A stretch of DNA of 10,370 nucleotides from JACNKV01 sp964422145 (GTDB taxonomy: Bacteria; Fidelibacterota; Marinisomatia; Marinisomatales; JACNKV01), in NCBI GenBank assembly GCA_964422145.1, contig CAYQZV010000030.1, forward strand, positions 1 to 10,370. The letters run 5' to 3'. Below the pieces are notes generated by a model, which did not search any database, was not told the origin of the DNA, and saw only the letters and a list, made by a program, of their open reading frames with translations. Of the stretch, positions 1 through 8,210 are shown one piece after another. Every line of letters starts with the position of its first letter. The first letter of the stretch is position 1. Both the position numbers and the translations under genes were made by a program.

Positions 1-1269
1 GATATGCGGTTCATCATTGTTCAAATCCATTCCCGGAAACCAAATTCCATACCATAAATATCCTGAATATCCAGTCGGGACTTCGATCGTTCCTGAGATC
101 GAGCCGGTTGAGTCCTGATATTCGGTAAAGAACGTCCCCATATCCAATCGTGTTCCATCCGGGTCTTGATCGTCAATATCGATTTCCCAACTCTCTCCAT
201 CATTATCCAAGTCCGGATCGCCGGCATCTACACACGGAGAGTATGCGTGAAGCTGATAATTTTGATTATCCGGGTCAATGAAGTGCGGATATTCATCGAT
301 ATTGCCTACACCTTCCCATCCGTCTTGAATTGACGAATACATCACCTCAATACTATCAGAACCTTCGGATACAATAGATGATTGATTCATCCAAATAACA
401 CCGTTTTTAACATGGACTTCTGCTTCATTCAGATGAATACCAATCCCGTTATGAACGATGGTATTCCCAATTATTTTATTTGAAGTTGTTCCGGCAATGG
501 CGGAAATCCCTGCACCATAATGATAGTAAATTAAGTTTTTCCGGATAACCGGGTTTCCAGCGGAATTGAAGATGATTCCACAATACGTACTTGTTTCGAA
601 TGTCCCGTTACTATAAATCTTGTTATTGATAACATGCGGGCTGGATTGATTGTGTATTTTAATGCCGTCCCATCCATTATACCGAATATCACAAAACTGA
701 ATGGTCGGATTAGAATTATTATGGCAAACGACACCCCACCTTTCATTCTGTTCGATAATACAATATTCTATCTGCGGACTTGAATTATCGCAAGAGATCG
801 CTCCATAATACATATATCCATCTTCGTTAAAAGATGCATATTGAATTAAACAATGAGTTAAGATTGATGAGTCTGAATTAATGAAATTAATCGATTGCCA
901 ATCACCGGGATTCGGCGTGGTTTGATTTGAAGTAAAAATAATGGGGGTTGTACTCATCCCTTCGCCGATTAATGTACCAAAAACATCTATTTTTTTTAGA
1001 TCATCAAATCGTACTACTACATCAGGAAGAAGCGTTAAAGTAATTTCTGCATTCACAACAATATCGCTAGAAGTGATGTATTCTCCTTCATGAACGAGGA
1101 CAGTATCTCCGTTTTCTGTCTGTGTTAAACCATATTGGATGGTCGCATACGGTGAGGTGAGAGACCCATCTCCCTCTGGATCCGAACCGGTTGGTGAAAC
1201 ATGAAGTGTTGTCCCGAATAACGGGACCACTGCGATGAAAAGAACGAAATATTTTTGAAGGTTATTCAT
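1..1269 (-). CDS. Secreted right-handed parallel beta-helix protein, 3' part beyond window
   Basis: The frame is open from ATG at 1269 to the left edge, giving 423 residues with no stop, so the C-terminus lies outside the window. A signal peptide is visible (residues 1 to about 21, hydrophobic core YFVLFIAVVPLF). After it comes a 'HVSPTGSDPEGDGSLTSPYATIQ' type opening, which is typical of DUF1565/pectate-lyase-like beta-helix proteins. Residues ~120-310 contain irregular ~22-24-residue rungs of the pattern 'P.I..C.I..N...G' (for example IEYCIIEQNERWGV, IQFCDIRYNGWDGI). Residues 343-380 carry 'YSPCVDAGDP...DQDPDGTRLDMG', a motif common at the end of such helices in secreted proteins of FCB-type bacteria. 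From ~388 a new domain starts (GSISGTIEVP). The start overlaps the end of the cohesin gene by 8 nt (ATGAATAA) and has no clear Shine-Dalgarno, so translational coupling is likely. The role is probably extracellular or cell-surface. I see no catalytic motif that would name a polysaccharide lyase. Confidence 0.85.
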   Translation of the reverse strand, partial: MNNLQKYFVLFIAVVPLFGTTLHVSPTGSDPEGDGSLTSPYATIQYGLTQTENGDTVLVHEGEYITSSDIVVNAEITLTLLPDVVVRFDDLKKIDVFGTLIGEGMSTTPIIFTSNQTTPNPGDWQSINFINSDSSILTHCLIQYASFNEDGYMYYGAISCDNSSPQIEYCIIEQNERWGVVCHNNSNPTIQFCDIRYNGWDGIKIHNQSSPHVINNKIYSNGTFETSTYCGIIFNSAGNPVIRKNLIYYHYGAGISAIAGTTSNKIIGNTIVHNGIGIHLNEAEVHVKNGVIWMNQSSIVSEGSDSIEVMYSSIQDGWEGVGNIDEYPHFIDPDNQNYQLHAYSPCVDAGDPDLDNDGESWEIDIDDQDPDGTRLDMGTFFTEYQDSTGSISGTIEVPTGYSGYLWYGIWFPGMDLNNDEPHI

Positions 1270-2191
1270 TTTGTATTATGACCAATCCGTTTCTTATTTC
1301 GTTCATGGTTGTTTCATTATAAATGTTTCGAATCGTACTTTCAGGAAGGATTTCTATCCATGTTTCACCAGTAATTCCCATCGGAGAAAATACAAATTCA
1401 ATGATGGTCCCCGATCCGCTGACACCATTAAAATCTCCTCCGGCGAGTGCTATATTCAGGTCAAATAAACCGTTGTTTGTGTCATGATCTACAAATGTAA
1501 AATCATCAATATTCTCAGCTTGGCTTTCTAACAGAAATTCATTTTCTTCAGATTGAATATGATATGATTGCAACTCTAACATGTCCGGATCGTAATCAAT
1601 CACCACATGTATTCCCATCATTTGCGAAACATCTTCTGCTTTCACGGATACGGTAACACTACTATTTGAGGATTGAATCGCCCTTAATGGATACATCGTC
1701 AAAGCGGGGCCGTGCAATGCATCAACACTAAATCCTCTTGTCGCCCATTCTGATTCAATAATATTTGTAGGATACTTGCTTTTGACCTCAAACATATAGT
1801 CTTGATCGTCCATCATGTTCATTTCAAACAGATGAAGCCCATTAGTCGTATCAAAGACCCAATAACCAATTGAATCTTCTAACAGATCATATCCGGATAC
1901 CCATGGTGACCAGCGCTGATAATTAATTCGATAGGAGTAAAGGATACTAGCAGGGATACGATATTGATCGATAGAATCCGGCCAGTAAATTGAATCGGTG
2001 TGTCTCCACTGAAATAAGGTGATGTTCTCTGAAAGTGTATCTCCTTCTGAAGGTCCTTCGGTAAATTCAGTCATTGGGGGGAGATATCGGGAATCATTCG
2101 GATCAAACACATTATTAAATTCGGTAAAGATATCACATGATATACTTATAAATAAACTGTAAATGAGACCCGCTTGTAGAATATATTTCAT
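1262..2191 (-). CDS. Probable lipoprotein with N-terminal Fn3/Ig-like region and C-terminal cohesin-like domain
   Basis: The protein has 309 residues from the ATG at 2191. This start is preferred over the in-frame ATG at 2233 because it places a classic export signal (MKYILQAGLIYSLFISIS) right at the N-terminus, ending at Cys19 as a plausible though not ideal lipobox (ISIS-C), and because the longer form would overlap the cyclase gene. After Cys19 comes a short linker (FNNVFDPNDSRYLPP), then a beta-rich Fn3/Ig-like region (~45-157) with 'FQW' and 'YMFEVKSKY...ESEWATRGFSV' strands. Residues ~168-305 look like a cohesin-type fold: 'MMGIHVVIDYDPDMLELQSY' is the hallmark early strand pair, followed by 'GLFDLNIALAGGDFNGVSGSGTIIEFVFSP'. 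In cellulosomes cohesins bind dockerins, but many bacterial cohesin-like domains outside cellulosomes have no known partner. The gene lies 8 nt after the cyclase and overlaps the beta-helix gene by 8 nt. The likely location is membrane-anchored, facing the periplasm or surface. Confidence 0.8.
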   Translation of the reverse strand: MKYILQAGLIYSLFISISCDIFTEFNNVFDPNDSRYLPPMTEFTEGPSEGDTLSENITLFQWRHTDSIYWPDSIDQYRIPASILYSYRINYQRWSPWVSGYDLLEDSIGYWVFDTTNGLHLFEMNMMDDQDYMFEVKSKYPTNIIESEWATRGFSVDALHGPALTMYPLRAIQSSNSSVTVSVKAEDVSQMMGIHVVIDYDPDMLELQSYHIQSEENEFLLESQAENIDDFTFVDHDTNNGLFDLNIALAGGDFNGVSGSGTIIEFVFSPMGITGETWIEILPESTIRNIYNETTMNEIRNGLVIIQNE

Positions 2192-2199
2192 TTCAGGAG

Positions 2200-4746
2200 T
2201 TATTTTTCCTTTAACGTCCAGACACCATCCCAATCCTTGTCCGGATGATTTCGTTTTAAATATTTACACCGTTCAATATAAACTGCAGACGGATTTGTTA
2301 TCCTTCCCGGGAACATCTCTTCCAATTCTTCAGATGCGGTAAATCTTTTTATCGCTTCTCTCCATTTCTGTTGAGTATAAAATGAATATGCATCTTCAAA
2401 ATGGTCTCTCATTTTAAGGATGGAATCAGAGACTTCACCTTTTCTTCCAAGAAGTTCATATGTATTAACCGGTTTTTCTCTCCCTTTTACTCTGACATAA
2501 TCAAGAAAACGCCATTCAAAATGATCTTCGACAGCTTGGTAAAGTGTTTCTTCCACCTGAATATAAACACCATACTGTTTACAGGATGTTTCAAGCCTGG
2601 CTCCCAGGTTTACTGCATCTCCGGTCATTGTATAATTCATACGCATTTTAGATCCCATGTTTCCTGTCACCATTTTTCCGCTGCTGAGACCAATTCTGTG
2701 CTGCATCTCATGGACAATCTTTGGATAATCTCCCTTTTCCCATTTTTCCCGGAGATCGTTTAGTTTATTCTGCATTTCCAAAGCGGTAATGCATGCTAGA
2801 TATTCATGGTTATCCACAGGGACCGGTGCTCCGAAAAAAGCAACGATTGCATCACCGATATACTTATCAAGTGTTCCATGCTGTTTGATCAATATATCTG
2901 TCATTTCCGTTAAATACTCGTTCATCAGGGATACAAGTTCCTCGGGTTCCATCACTTCAGAGAAAGAGGAGAAACTCTGGATGTCAGAGAAAAATGCTGT
3001 ATGATATCCGGCTACACCTCCGAGCTTAGGTTCTTGTTTTTCTTCATACATTTTATCGATCAGATCATGCGAAATATATGCTCCAAACGTATTCTTTAAG
3101 TAATTCTTATCTTTACGCTCGTTGATGTATTGAAATACCATATTGGAGAGATACGTAAAGGCAATTCCTGCTAAAGGAGCGGTGATCGGGATTAATACCG
3201 AATCACCGGGGAGTGGTAATGAACTTTGAAAGATTTTAGGATGGGACATCACAAAATTATCTGTAAAGACAAATGATAGCAGTGATTTGACCGCCCACAT
3301 AAGGTCATTTGTAAATAATCCCAAAGACACCGCGATAAATATACAGACTTCAATAAAGGTCATTACTCCAGCAAAAAATGGACTTAACAAGATAACAAAT
3401 AAGTATGTAATGATACTTAATCCAGCGATCAGAAGGAAATGATACACCAAAGCTCTATTGGAGTAAACATCGGAATTAATCTCCGTTATTTTACCACCGT
3501 AACATCGAATAAAATTCTGATCAAGGATGGTTTGAACAGCATTGGCATGTGTTTCGACTCCCGGAGTAAACTGAGATATTCCTAAATAGTTATAAAAGGG
3601 TGTATACTTAAAATCATGAGTGATTTCGACTGTCGAACCAATTAGAATGATCTTGTTATAAAACGGAGAGGATGTAACATCAAATTCGCTTCCGATTCCT
3701 AACATTTCCATCATCTCATTTTGTTGATCTGGATCTAATGCCAAAATCCAATCCGGGATTTCACCAGGAATAAATTGGCTCATCCAGTCGATGTCTTCTT
3801 CCGGATCAGTTAATACGACATCTTTTGTATCAATCACCTGCGATAATGAATATCTGGGGAATGTTCCCCAAGGTGGAAAGTTTTCATGCGCCAACTTATA
3901 TCCTGAAGCCGGGCCATAATAATTGACAAGAAAAGCATTCGTTTCACCGTACGATTCAATTTTATAAGGTCCGTAATCCCATACTCTTTCAACCGGATCA
4001 TAGACTGGAATGACTGTATCGGGAATATCAGCAAATGTTTTTACGCATTTTAATCCTAAGGTCAAATGACCATTCTCAGAATCATGTGAAAGGTAATTCA
4101 GAATGGCATATTGCCTTGAAAAAGTATCCATGTCTAACAAATCATTAATGAGACCGGTTTCAGGATTCCCGGCCATAATGGCTTCCGTTGGATAAGCGAT
4201 ATATTGTGTCGGAATCCGATCGGGAGCATTTACCATTTTTGAATTGATAACGATTTTGGTTCCCCGCTTTTGAGCTTCTTCAATTGCCTTTCCAAACACA
4301 ACATCGCCGTGTTCCGGAATAAATTGTTTAAGCTCATCTATACCTAATTGTTCTGAAAACTGATGTAGGTAATTTGATTTCGCTTCAGGGGCATCAAACT
4401 GAATATCAAATGCAATTACTTTTGCTCCGGCAAGTGACAGATTTTTCACTACTTCTCCCCATACCGTTCCGCGAGGATATGGCCATGATTCAGGGACTAA
4501 CCTCCAAGCTTCATCATCAACCTCTACTAAAACAACATCTCTTTCATATTTAGTGTAGGTTGAGTCTACGGCTCTCCATCCTGATAACGGACCTCTAACA
4601 TTGGAGAATCGGTAGTCGTATGTTGTAAGCTCAATTTGATCGAACAGACCAAACCAATGAAGCATAATCACTGTCAAAATGGATAGAACAGCTAATCCGA
4701 GACTGATCAGATTAGATTGGATACCTTTTGATTGTAGATTCATCAT
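2200..4746 (-). CDS. CHASE2-domain class III adenylate cyclase
   Basis: This 848-aa integral membrane enzyme is predicted to make cAMP from ATP. One membrane segment (~14-36) leads into a large extracytoplasmic CHASE2 sensor (~37-425, with 'RGPLSG', 'VVLVEVDDEA', 'GAKVIAFDIQFDAP', 'KIILIGSTV' and 'TPGVETHANAVQTIL' as family landmarks). Three more helices follow (~433-455, 457-478, 517-538), then a linker (NTFGAYIS) and the cyclase domain (~575-765). The catalytic set is complete: metal-binding Asp588 (FFSDIQSF) and Asp632 (YIGDAIVAFFGAP), adenine-specifying Lys628 and Thr706 (NYTMTGD), and transition-state Asn713 and Arg717 (AVNLGARLE). The Lys/Thr pair indicates ATP rather than GTP. A C-terminal stretch (775-835) resembles a TPR-like helical hairpin (AYSFYTQQKWREAIKRF). 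ATG at 4746 is followed by a second ATG at 4743, and either could be used. The stop of the upstream barrel gene overlaps as TAATG and no Shine-Dalgarno is visible, so translation is probably coupled. Confidence 0.95.
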   Translation of the reverse strand: MMNLQSKGIQSNLISLGLAVLSILTVIMLHWFGLFDQIELTTYDYRFSNVRGPLSGWRAVDSTYTKYERDVVLVEVDDEAWRLVPESWPYPRGTVWGEVVKNLSLAGAKVIAFDIQFDAPEAKSNYLHQFSEQLGIDELKQFIPEHGDVVFGKAIEEAQKRGTKIVINSKMVNAPDRIPTQYIAYPTEAIMAGNPETGLINDLLDMDTFSRQYAILNYLSHDSENGHLTLGLKCVKTFADIPDTVIPVYDPVERVWDYGPYKIESYGETNAFLVNYYGPASGYKLAHENFPPWGTFPRYSLSQVIDTKDVVLTDPEEDIDWMSQFIPGEIPDWILALDPDQQNEMMEMLGIGSEFDVTSSPFYNKIILIGSTVEITHDFKYTPFYNYLGISQFTPGVETHANAVQTILDQNFIRCYGGKITEINSDVYSNRALVYHFLLIAGLSIITYLFVILLSPFFAGVMTFIEVCIFIAVSLGLFTNDLMWAVKSLLSFVFTDNFVMSHPKIFQSSLPLPGDSVLIPITAPLAGIAFTYLSNMVFQYINERKDKNYLKNTFGAYISHDLIDKMYEEKQEPKLGGVAGYHTAFFSDIQSFSSFSEVMEPEELVSLMNEYLTEMTDILIKQHGTLDKYIGDAIVAFFGAPVPVDNHEYLACITALEMQNKLNDLREKWEKGDYPKIVHEMQHRIGLSSGKMVTGNMGSKMRMNYTMTGDAVNLGARLETSCKQYGVYIQVEETLYQAVEDHFEWRFLDYVRVKGREKPVNTYELLGRKGEVSDSILKMRDHFEDAYSFYTQQKWREAIKRFTASEELEEMFPGRITNPSAVYIERCKYLKRNHPDKDWDGVWTLKEK

Positions 4747-7505
4747 TAGAATTTGTATTGAATACTTAGTTGTAATCCACTTGTATTAATTTCATATGAT
4801 TTATTTTGATTTTCCTCTGATTCTGCTGAGGTTGTACCGTCATTAATTTCAACCATATCGCTTCCATAGACTTGGAGATTTCCTGACAAACGAGCTGTAA
4901 TATTGTCCCAAACATCCATTTCACACCCAATTTTGCCGTTAAATAAATTTAAGTCAGACATTCCGGAACTTGAGATTATGGATAAATGCCCTATCATTCG
5001 GAGTGTGTTATTGAGTGTTGAATAGTGTACATCTAGCCCCATCGATGATCGAGTTAATTTTGAAGATAAAAAACCGGGTAAAGTAATTTCTGCGCGATAA
5101 ACCAATAATTTGGTTCGTAAATTTGGCAAAATAGTATTCAGCAAATTAGCAGAAATAATATTTGTATTTGATTTTGTAAAAACATAATTCTCTAAGCGAT
5201 CTTTTGATAGGAGGTCACTGTTGCTCACCATATTAAAATTAAGGGAAAGAATATTTCTTCTCTCTTTGATTATAAATGGAAGATTGACAGAAAAAGCGGT
5301 ATTGGAAGTGAGTGTGTTCTCACGTAAATCGAGAGATTCTGTAAAATCCTCATAATTCCGCTTTCGGTTCATTGATTGTAAATTGATCGTAAATGAGGGT
5401 ACATTGGGACCCGGAATTAACATAATGTTGGTCGAGAAAATATGTGATCGCAACGGATTAATCTCTGTTTTCACAATATCATTGTCCTGATATGTATATC
5501 CGGCACTCAATATCAGTTTATAATCTAACAATGCAATTCGATCATAAAGTGAAAACTCGCGAATATTCGTCGTTAGGTAAGGATTTCCAAAAGAAGTATA
5601 ATAGGGTCCGACTTGCCGATATTCAATCGAATAATTATTAACTGGGTATCTTCCGTTAATCTTCAAGTGAAAAGCTGCAGAAGGCATATTCACTATTGTA
5701 GCAATCGGATGATCCTCATACGCCAAGGCATCATAAAAGAATAATGGCGTCATATATTGATTGATGGTAAATATTGATTCATAATCAGTCGGATTCATCA
5801 ATTTAGTAGTATCGATCATTAACGGAACACCTGTGATCAATCCGTTTTCATCATATTGAGTTCCAATCAAACCGTCTAAACTGTCATCAAGCGTCGTATC
5901 CAATTCGGCTAAAGTTATAGCACCATCCCAAATATTTCGATTATGCAGACTAAAATTCCAGCTGAACTCTGCCGATAACTGACGTTGATCAAAATACGCT
6001 TTGGTATCCAATCCAATCACTAAATTTTCTTCAGGATCTCCTCCGCCCCATTTCGAATCTGAGAATTGAATAATCCCATTTGCTTCATCAACCGCTGACT
6101 GAAATTCATCCAGAGTATATACTCCTGGAGTTAATCCATACGCCAGTGTATCAACGGTAAAATCTGCAGACGATGATATATCCTTGTAAACAGAGTGAAC
6201 ATCATCTTTTGATTTCAAAAAATACGCACCTAAATAATACGTTGAATTATAATTCATCGATAGTCGGTATGTATCTACTGAACGTAAAAATGTATAGCCG
6301 GTCCGGTCAAGATCATAGGTGTACCCGCCGCCATTATTGATTGTTGTTAAATGGCTATGTAATTTGAACCCATGATCAGTTTTTCCGCCCCATTGGACTG
6401 CGCGATTGATATCCCCGGAAATAATATCCAACGTAATCCAGGAAAATGCGACTGAAACACCTAATCCTCGAACTCGTTTCCCAGCAATTAAATACGGTGA
6501 AAGATTTGGATAAATATCCCCGGTATAAACCGTAAGATAATCGCCCATTTTAAATGTGGTTGACATACGATTCAACGATTGTGAGTACGGATTATCCCTC
6601 GATGTGATCCGCAGATCAGTGATAGTTTGTATCCAGTTTAAACCTGCGTTCAGTTTTCCTCTGATCTCAGAGATATTCAGAAATTCATTATCAACATTTT
6701 CACTTGAAAGATAGCTTGAGATAGAACCGTCATAGACAAGTTTTTCAGCAATATTTAAACCGTGCTTTGCTACAGTAAACGACCAATGTTGCGGGATGAG
6801 TTCCAACCCGTGAATATTTTTTGCAAAAACAGAAATCGTGTGGGTACCGGATTTTAAATTTCTTGGAACATAACTTAACAATCCGTCACCAATCTCTGCA
6901 TTTACTGTCACATCTTGCTGATCTATCAACAGCTGAATCGATTCATAATCTATATCGGTAATGTGAAAAAACGATACCGCGATCACCACCTGATTTTTTT
7001 CCAACGTAGCTCCATTTTCTGGAGATAATATCATCATATCGATGTTGATGAATTTTTGATGTCCGGTATCCATATTTTTTCTCGAAGGAAATGTTCTTCC
7101 CTGGTCACCGGGGGAAATCATTATTTGATATGGATTTTCAAACGGGGCTTCTTCCGGGAAGGCATATACTTCCTTGCCATTATTCTCAAGAAGGATCAAA
7201 TATTCCAAAAGCGGCGTATTCACTTGTTCTCCGGGGATGTATCCTATCCATTCGCTCATCCGATACTCCATTTCCAATTCCGTATAGTGATTCATTTCCT
7301 GAGATCGATAATAAATCGTTGCTTTCACAGATGGATGTATCTCTAAACTTGAAATGGTGATAAGAATATCCTGTCCTGAAGAATGGTGCGTTATCGGCTT
7401 ATGGAGGAATTGATCTTCAGCAATAAGACCGATATGTATCAGACAAAATGGAAAGATATATCGGAGGATAATAGATCCTATGAATCCGGTGTATGGCGTA
7501 CTCAT
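4746..7505 (-). CDS. Ig-like modules fused to a probable outer-membrane beta-barrel, unknown function
   Basis: The protein has 919 residues. ATG at 7505 is preceded in frame, two codons upstream, by a TAA, so the start cannot be extended, and the next Met is at residue 71. A hydrophobic export segment spans ~8-28 (FIGSIILRYIFPFCLIHIGLIA). Residues ~45-132 form a beta-sandwich-like module (ATIYYRS, EWIGYIPGEQV, LEYLILLENNGKEVYAFP). Residues ~155-246 form a second Ig-like module (ILSPENGATL, IDQQDVTVNAEIGDGLLSYVP, GTHTISVFAKNIHGLEL, WSFTV). From ~250 to 919 the sequence alternates polar and hydrophobic or aromatic residues in many short strands, and it ends in GLQLSIQYKF with a terminal Phe, the usual outer-membrane barrel insertion signal. 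No TonB box, plug domain or OmpA domain is seen. The gene sits 31 nt after the FecR-like gene and overlaps the cyclase gene by 1 nt. I do not recognise the family. A surface receptor, channel or secretion barrel are all possible. Confidence 0.8.
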   Translation of the reverse strand: MSTPYTGFIGSIILRYIFPFCLIHIGLIAEDQFLHKPITHHSSGQDILITISSLEIHPSVKATIYYRSQEMNHYTELEMEYRMSEWIGYIPGEQVNTPLLEYLILLENNGKEVYAFPEEAPFENPYQIMISPGDQGRTFPSRKNMDTGHQKFINIDMMILSPENGATLEKNQVVIAVSFFHITDIDYESIQLLIDQQDVTVNAEIGDGLLSYVPRNLKSGTHTISVFAKNIHGLELIPQHWSFTVAKHGLNIAEKLVYDGSISSYLSSENVDNEFLNISEIRGKLNAGLNWIQTITDLRITSRDNPYSQSLNRMSTTFKMGDYLTVYTGDIYPNLSPYLIAGKRVRGLGVSVAFSWITLDIISGDINRAVQWGGKTDHGFKLHSHLTTINNGGGYTYDLDRTGYTFLRSVDTYRLSMNYNSTYYLGAYFLKSKDDVHSVYKDISSSADFTVDTLAYGLTPGVYTLDEFQSAVDEANGIIQFSDSKWGGGDPEENLVIGLDTKAYFDQRQLSAEFSWNFSLHNRNIWDGAITLAELDTTLDDSLDGLIGTQYDENGLITGVPLMIDTTKLMNPTDYESIFTINQYMTPLFFYDALAYEDHPIATIVNMPSAAFHLKINGRYPVNNYSIEYRQVGPYYTSFGNPYLTTNIREFSLYDRIALLDYKLILSAGYTYQDNDIVKTEINPLRSHIFSTNIMLIPGPNVPSFTINLQSMNRKRNYEDFTESLDLRENTLTSNTAFSVNLPFIIKERRNILSLNFNMVSNSDLLSKDRLENYVFTKSNTNIISANLLNTILPNLRTKLLVYRAEITLPGFLSSKLTRSSMGLDVHYSTLNNTLRMIGHLSIISSSGMSDLNLFNGKIGCEMDVWDNITARLSGNLQVYGSDMVEINDGTTSAESEENQNKSYEINTSGLQLSIQYKF

Positions 7506-7536
7506 AGAAACTTAAGGCATAAATTGACTAAGATGA

Positions 7537-8208
7537 TTATTCGTACTGGATCACAATTATTTTTTGTGTTCCATCCGGTTTATCAAGATATATTTTTAAT
7601 TCTGATCCGCTTTGAACTTCAGTTTCACTTGGGTCCGCAGGGATACTGGACTCGTTCGTTTCTGATACGTTTAATGCTCCATCAATGGTTGAATTTCCGG
7701 TAAGACCTGCGGCAATATCCATTGATGTACCCGTTAAAATATTCAACAAACTGACAATTCCTTCTAATCCGATGAGCTGATCCCCGGTATACGGATCAGA
7801 GATAAGCCAAAAATCAGTTCCTTTTACGGAAGCAACCGATGTTGGTGTACGAATAATAAACTTTGTTTTATTCTGCTGTTCGATGGTTGCTCTCACTGAT
7901 CCCGCATCCATATTAATCTGCTTAGAAATCTGTGCATTGGCATGATCCCCGGTAATCTCTAATTCCGTATTTTCTTTTATCTTTAATATAGATTTATCGT
8001 CAATGAATATAATCGAAGTGAAACCGTCATTCCCTGTGCGTATCCTATTCCCATCTTCAAGAATGGTACCCGGAGTTAATTTTGAATACTCAACCGGTGA
8101 AAATCGTCCGATTTCTACTGATCCGATCACTTTTGTTGCGACGGCTATTTTATCCGCTGAAAAACTGAAACTGATTAGTAAAAGAATGGAAGTAATACAC
8201 TTATACAT
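7537..8208 (-). CDS. Exported FecR-domain protein
   Basis: The protein has 223 residues from ATG at 8208. An in-frame GTG at 8214 is possible, but the AGGAG at 8214-8218 sits 5 nt before the ATG and would coincide with the GTG, which decides for 8208. A signal peptide (MYKCITSILLLISFSFSA) is cleaved near residue 18. The FecR domain covers ~22-155: 'LTPGTILEDGNRIRTGNDGFTSIIFIDDKSILKIKENTELEI' is the characteristic beta core, and 'KFIIRTPTSVASVKGTDFWL' is the hallmark TPT..VKGTDF motif. The C-terminal ~70 residues are low in recognisable motifs (Ser/Thr/Glu-rich linker, then a short beta tail). Unlike classical FecR it has no inner-membrane anchor or cytoplasmic anti-sigma segment, and no FecI-type sigma factor or TonB receptor is adjacent. 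It is probably a periplasmic binding or scaffold protein. Stand-alone FecR proteins often accompany CHASE2 proteins in bacterial genomes (recalled, not checked here). Confidence 0.9.
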   Translation of the reverse strand: MYKCITSILLLISFSFSADKIAVATKVIGSVEIGRFSPVEYSKLTPGTILEDGNRIRTGNDGFTSIIFIDDKSILKIKENTELEITGDHANAQISKQINMDAGSVRATIEQQNKTKFIIRTPTSVASVKGTDFWLISDPYTGDQLIGLEGIVSLLNILTGTSMDIAAGLTGNSTIDGALNVSETNESSIPADPSETEVQSGSELKIYLDKPDGTQKIIVIQYE

Positions 8209-8210
8209 GA

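Noticed and set aside
531..746. 71-codon minus-strand frame inside the beta-helix gene
   Set aside because: It is a shadow of the long open frame 1-1269, which has a signal peptide, beta-helix rungs and a recognised terminal motif in the other frame.
2195..2210. AGGA...TCCT inverted repeat that could hide the weak ribosome-binding site of the cohesin gene
   Set aside because: Only 4 bp with an 8-nt loop, too weak to claim a regulatory hairpin.
2192..2233. Upstream ATG at 2233 as start of the cohesin-like lipoprotein
   Set aside because: It would add 14 charged or polar residues before the signal peptide and overlap the cyclase gene. ATG 2191 gives a normal lipoprotein signal.
2401..3004. 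Plus-strand frames of 71-120 codons opposite the cyclase domain
   Set aside because: They are antisense to the catalytic core of the cyclase, without ribosome-binding sites or recognisable protein features.
7056..7703. Plus-strand frames of 89-106 codons opposite the barrel and FecR-like genes
   Set aside because: Low-complexity antisense shadows. The minus-strand genes here have signal peptides and domain motifs.
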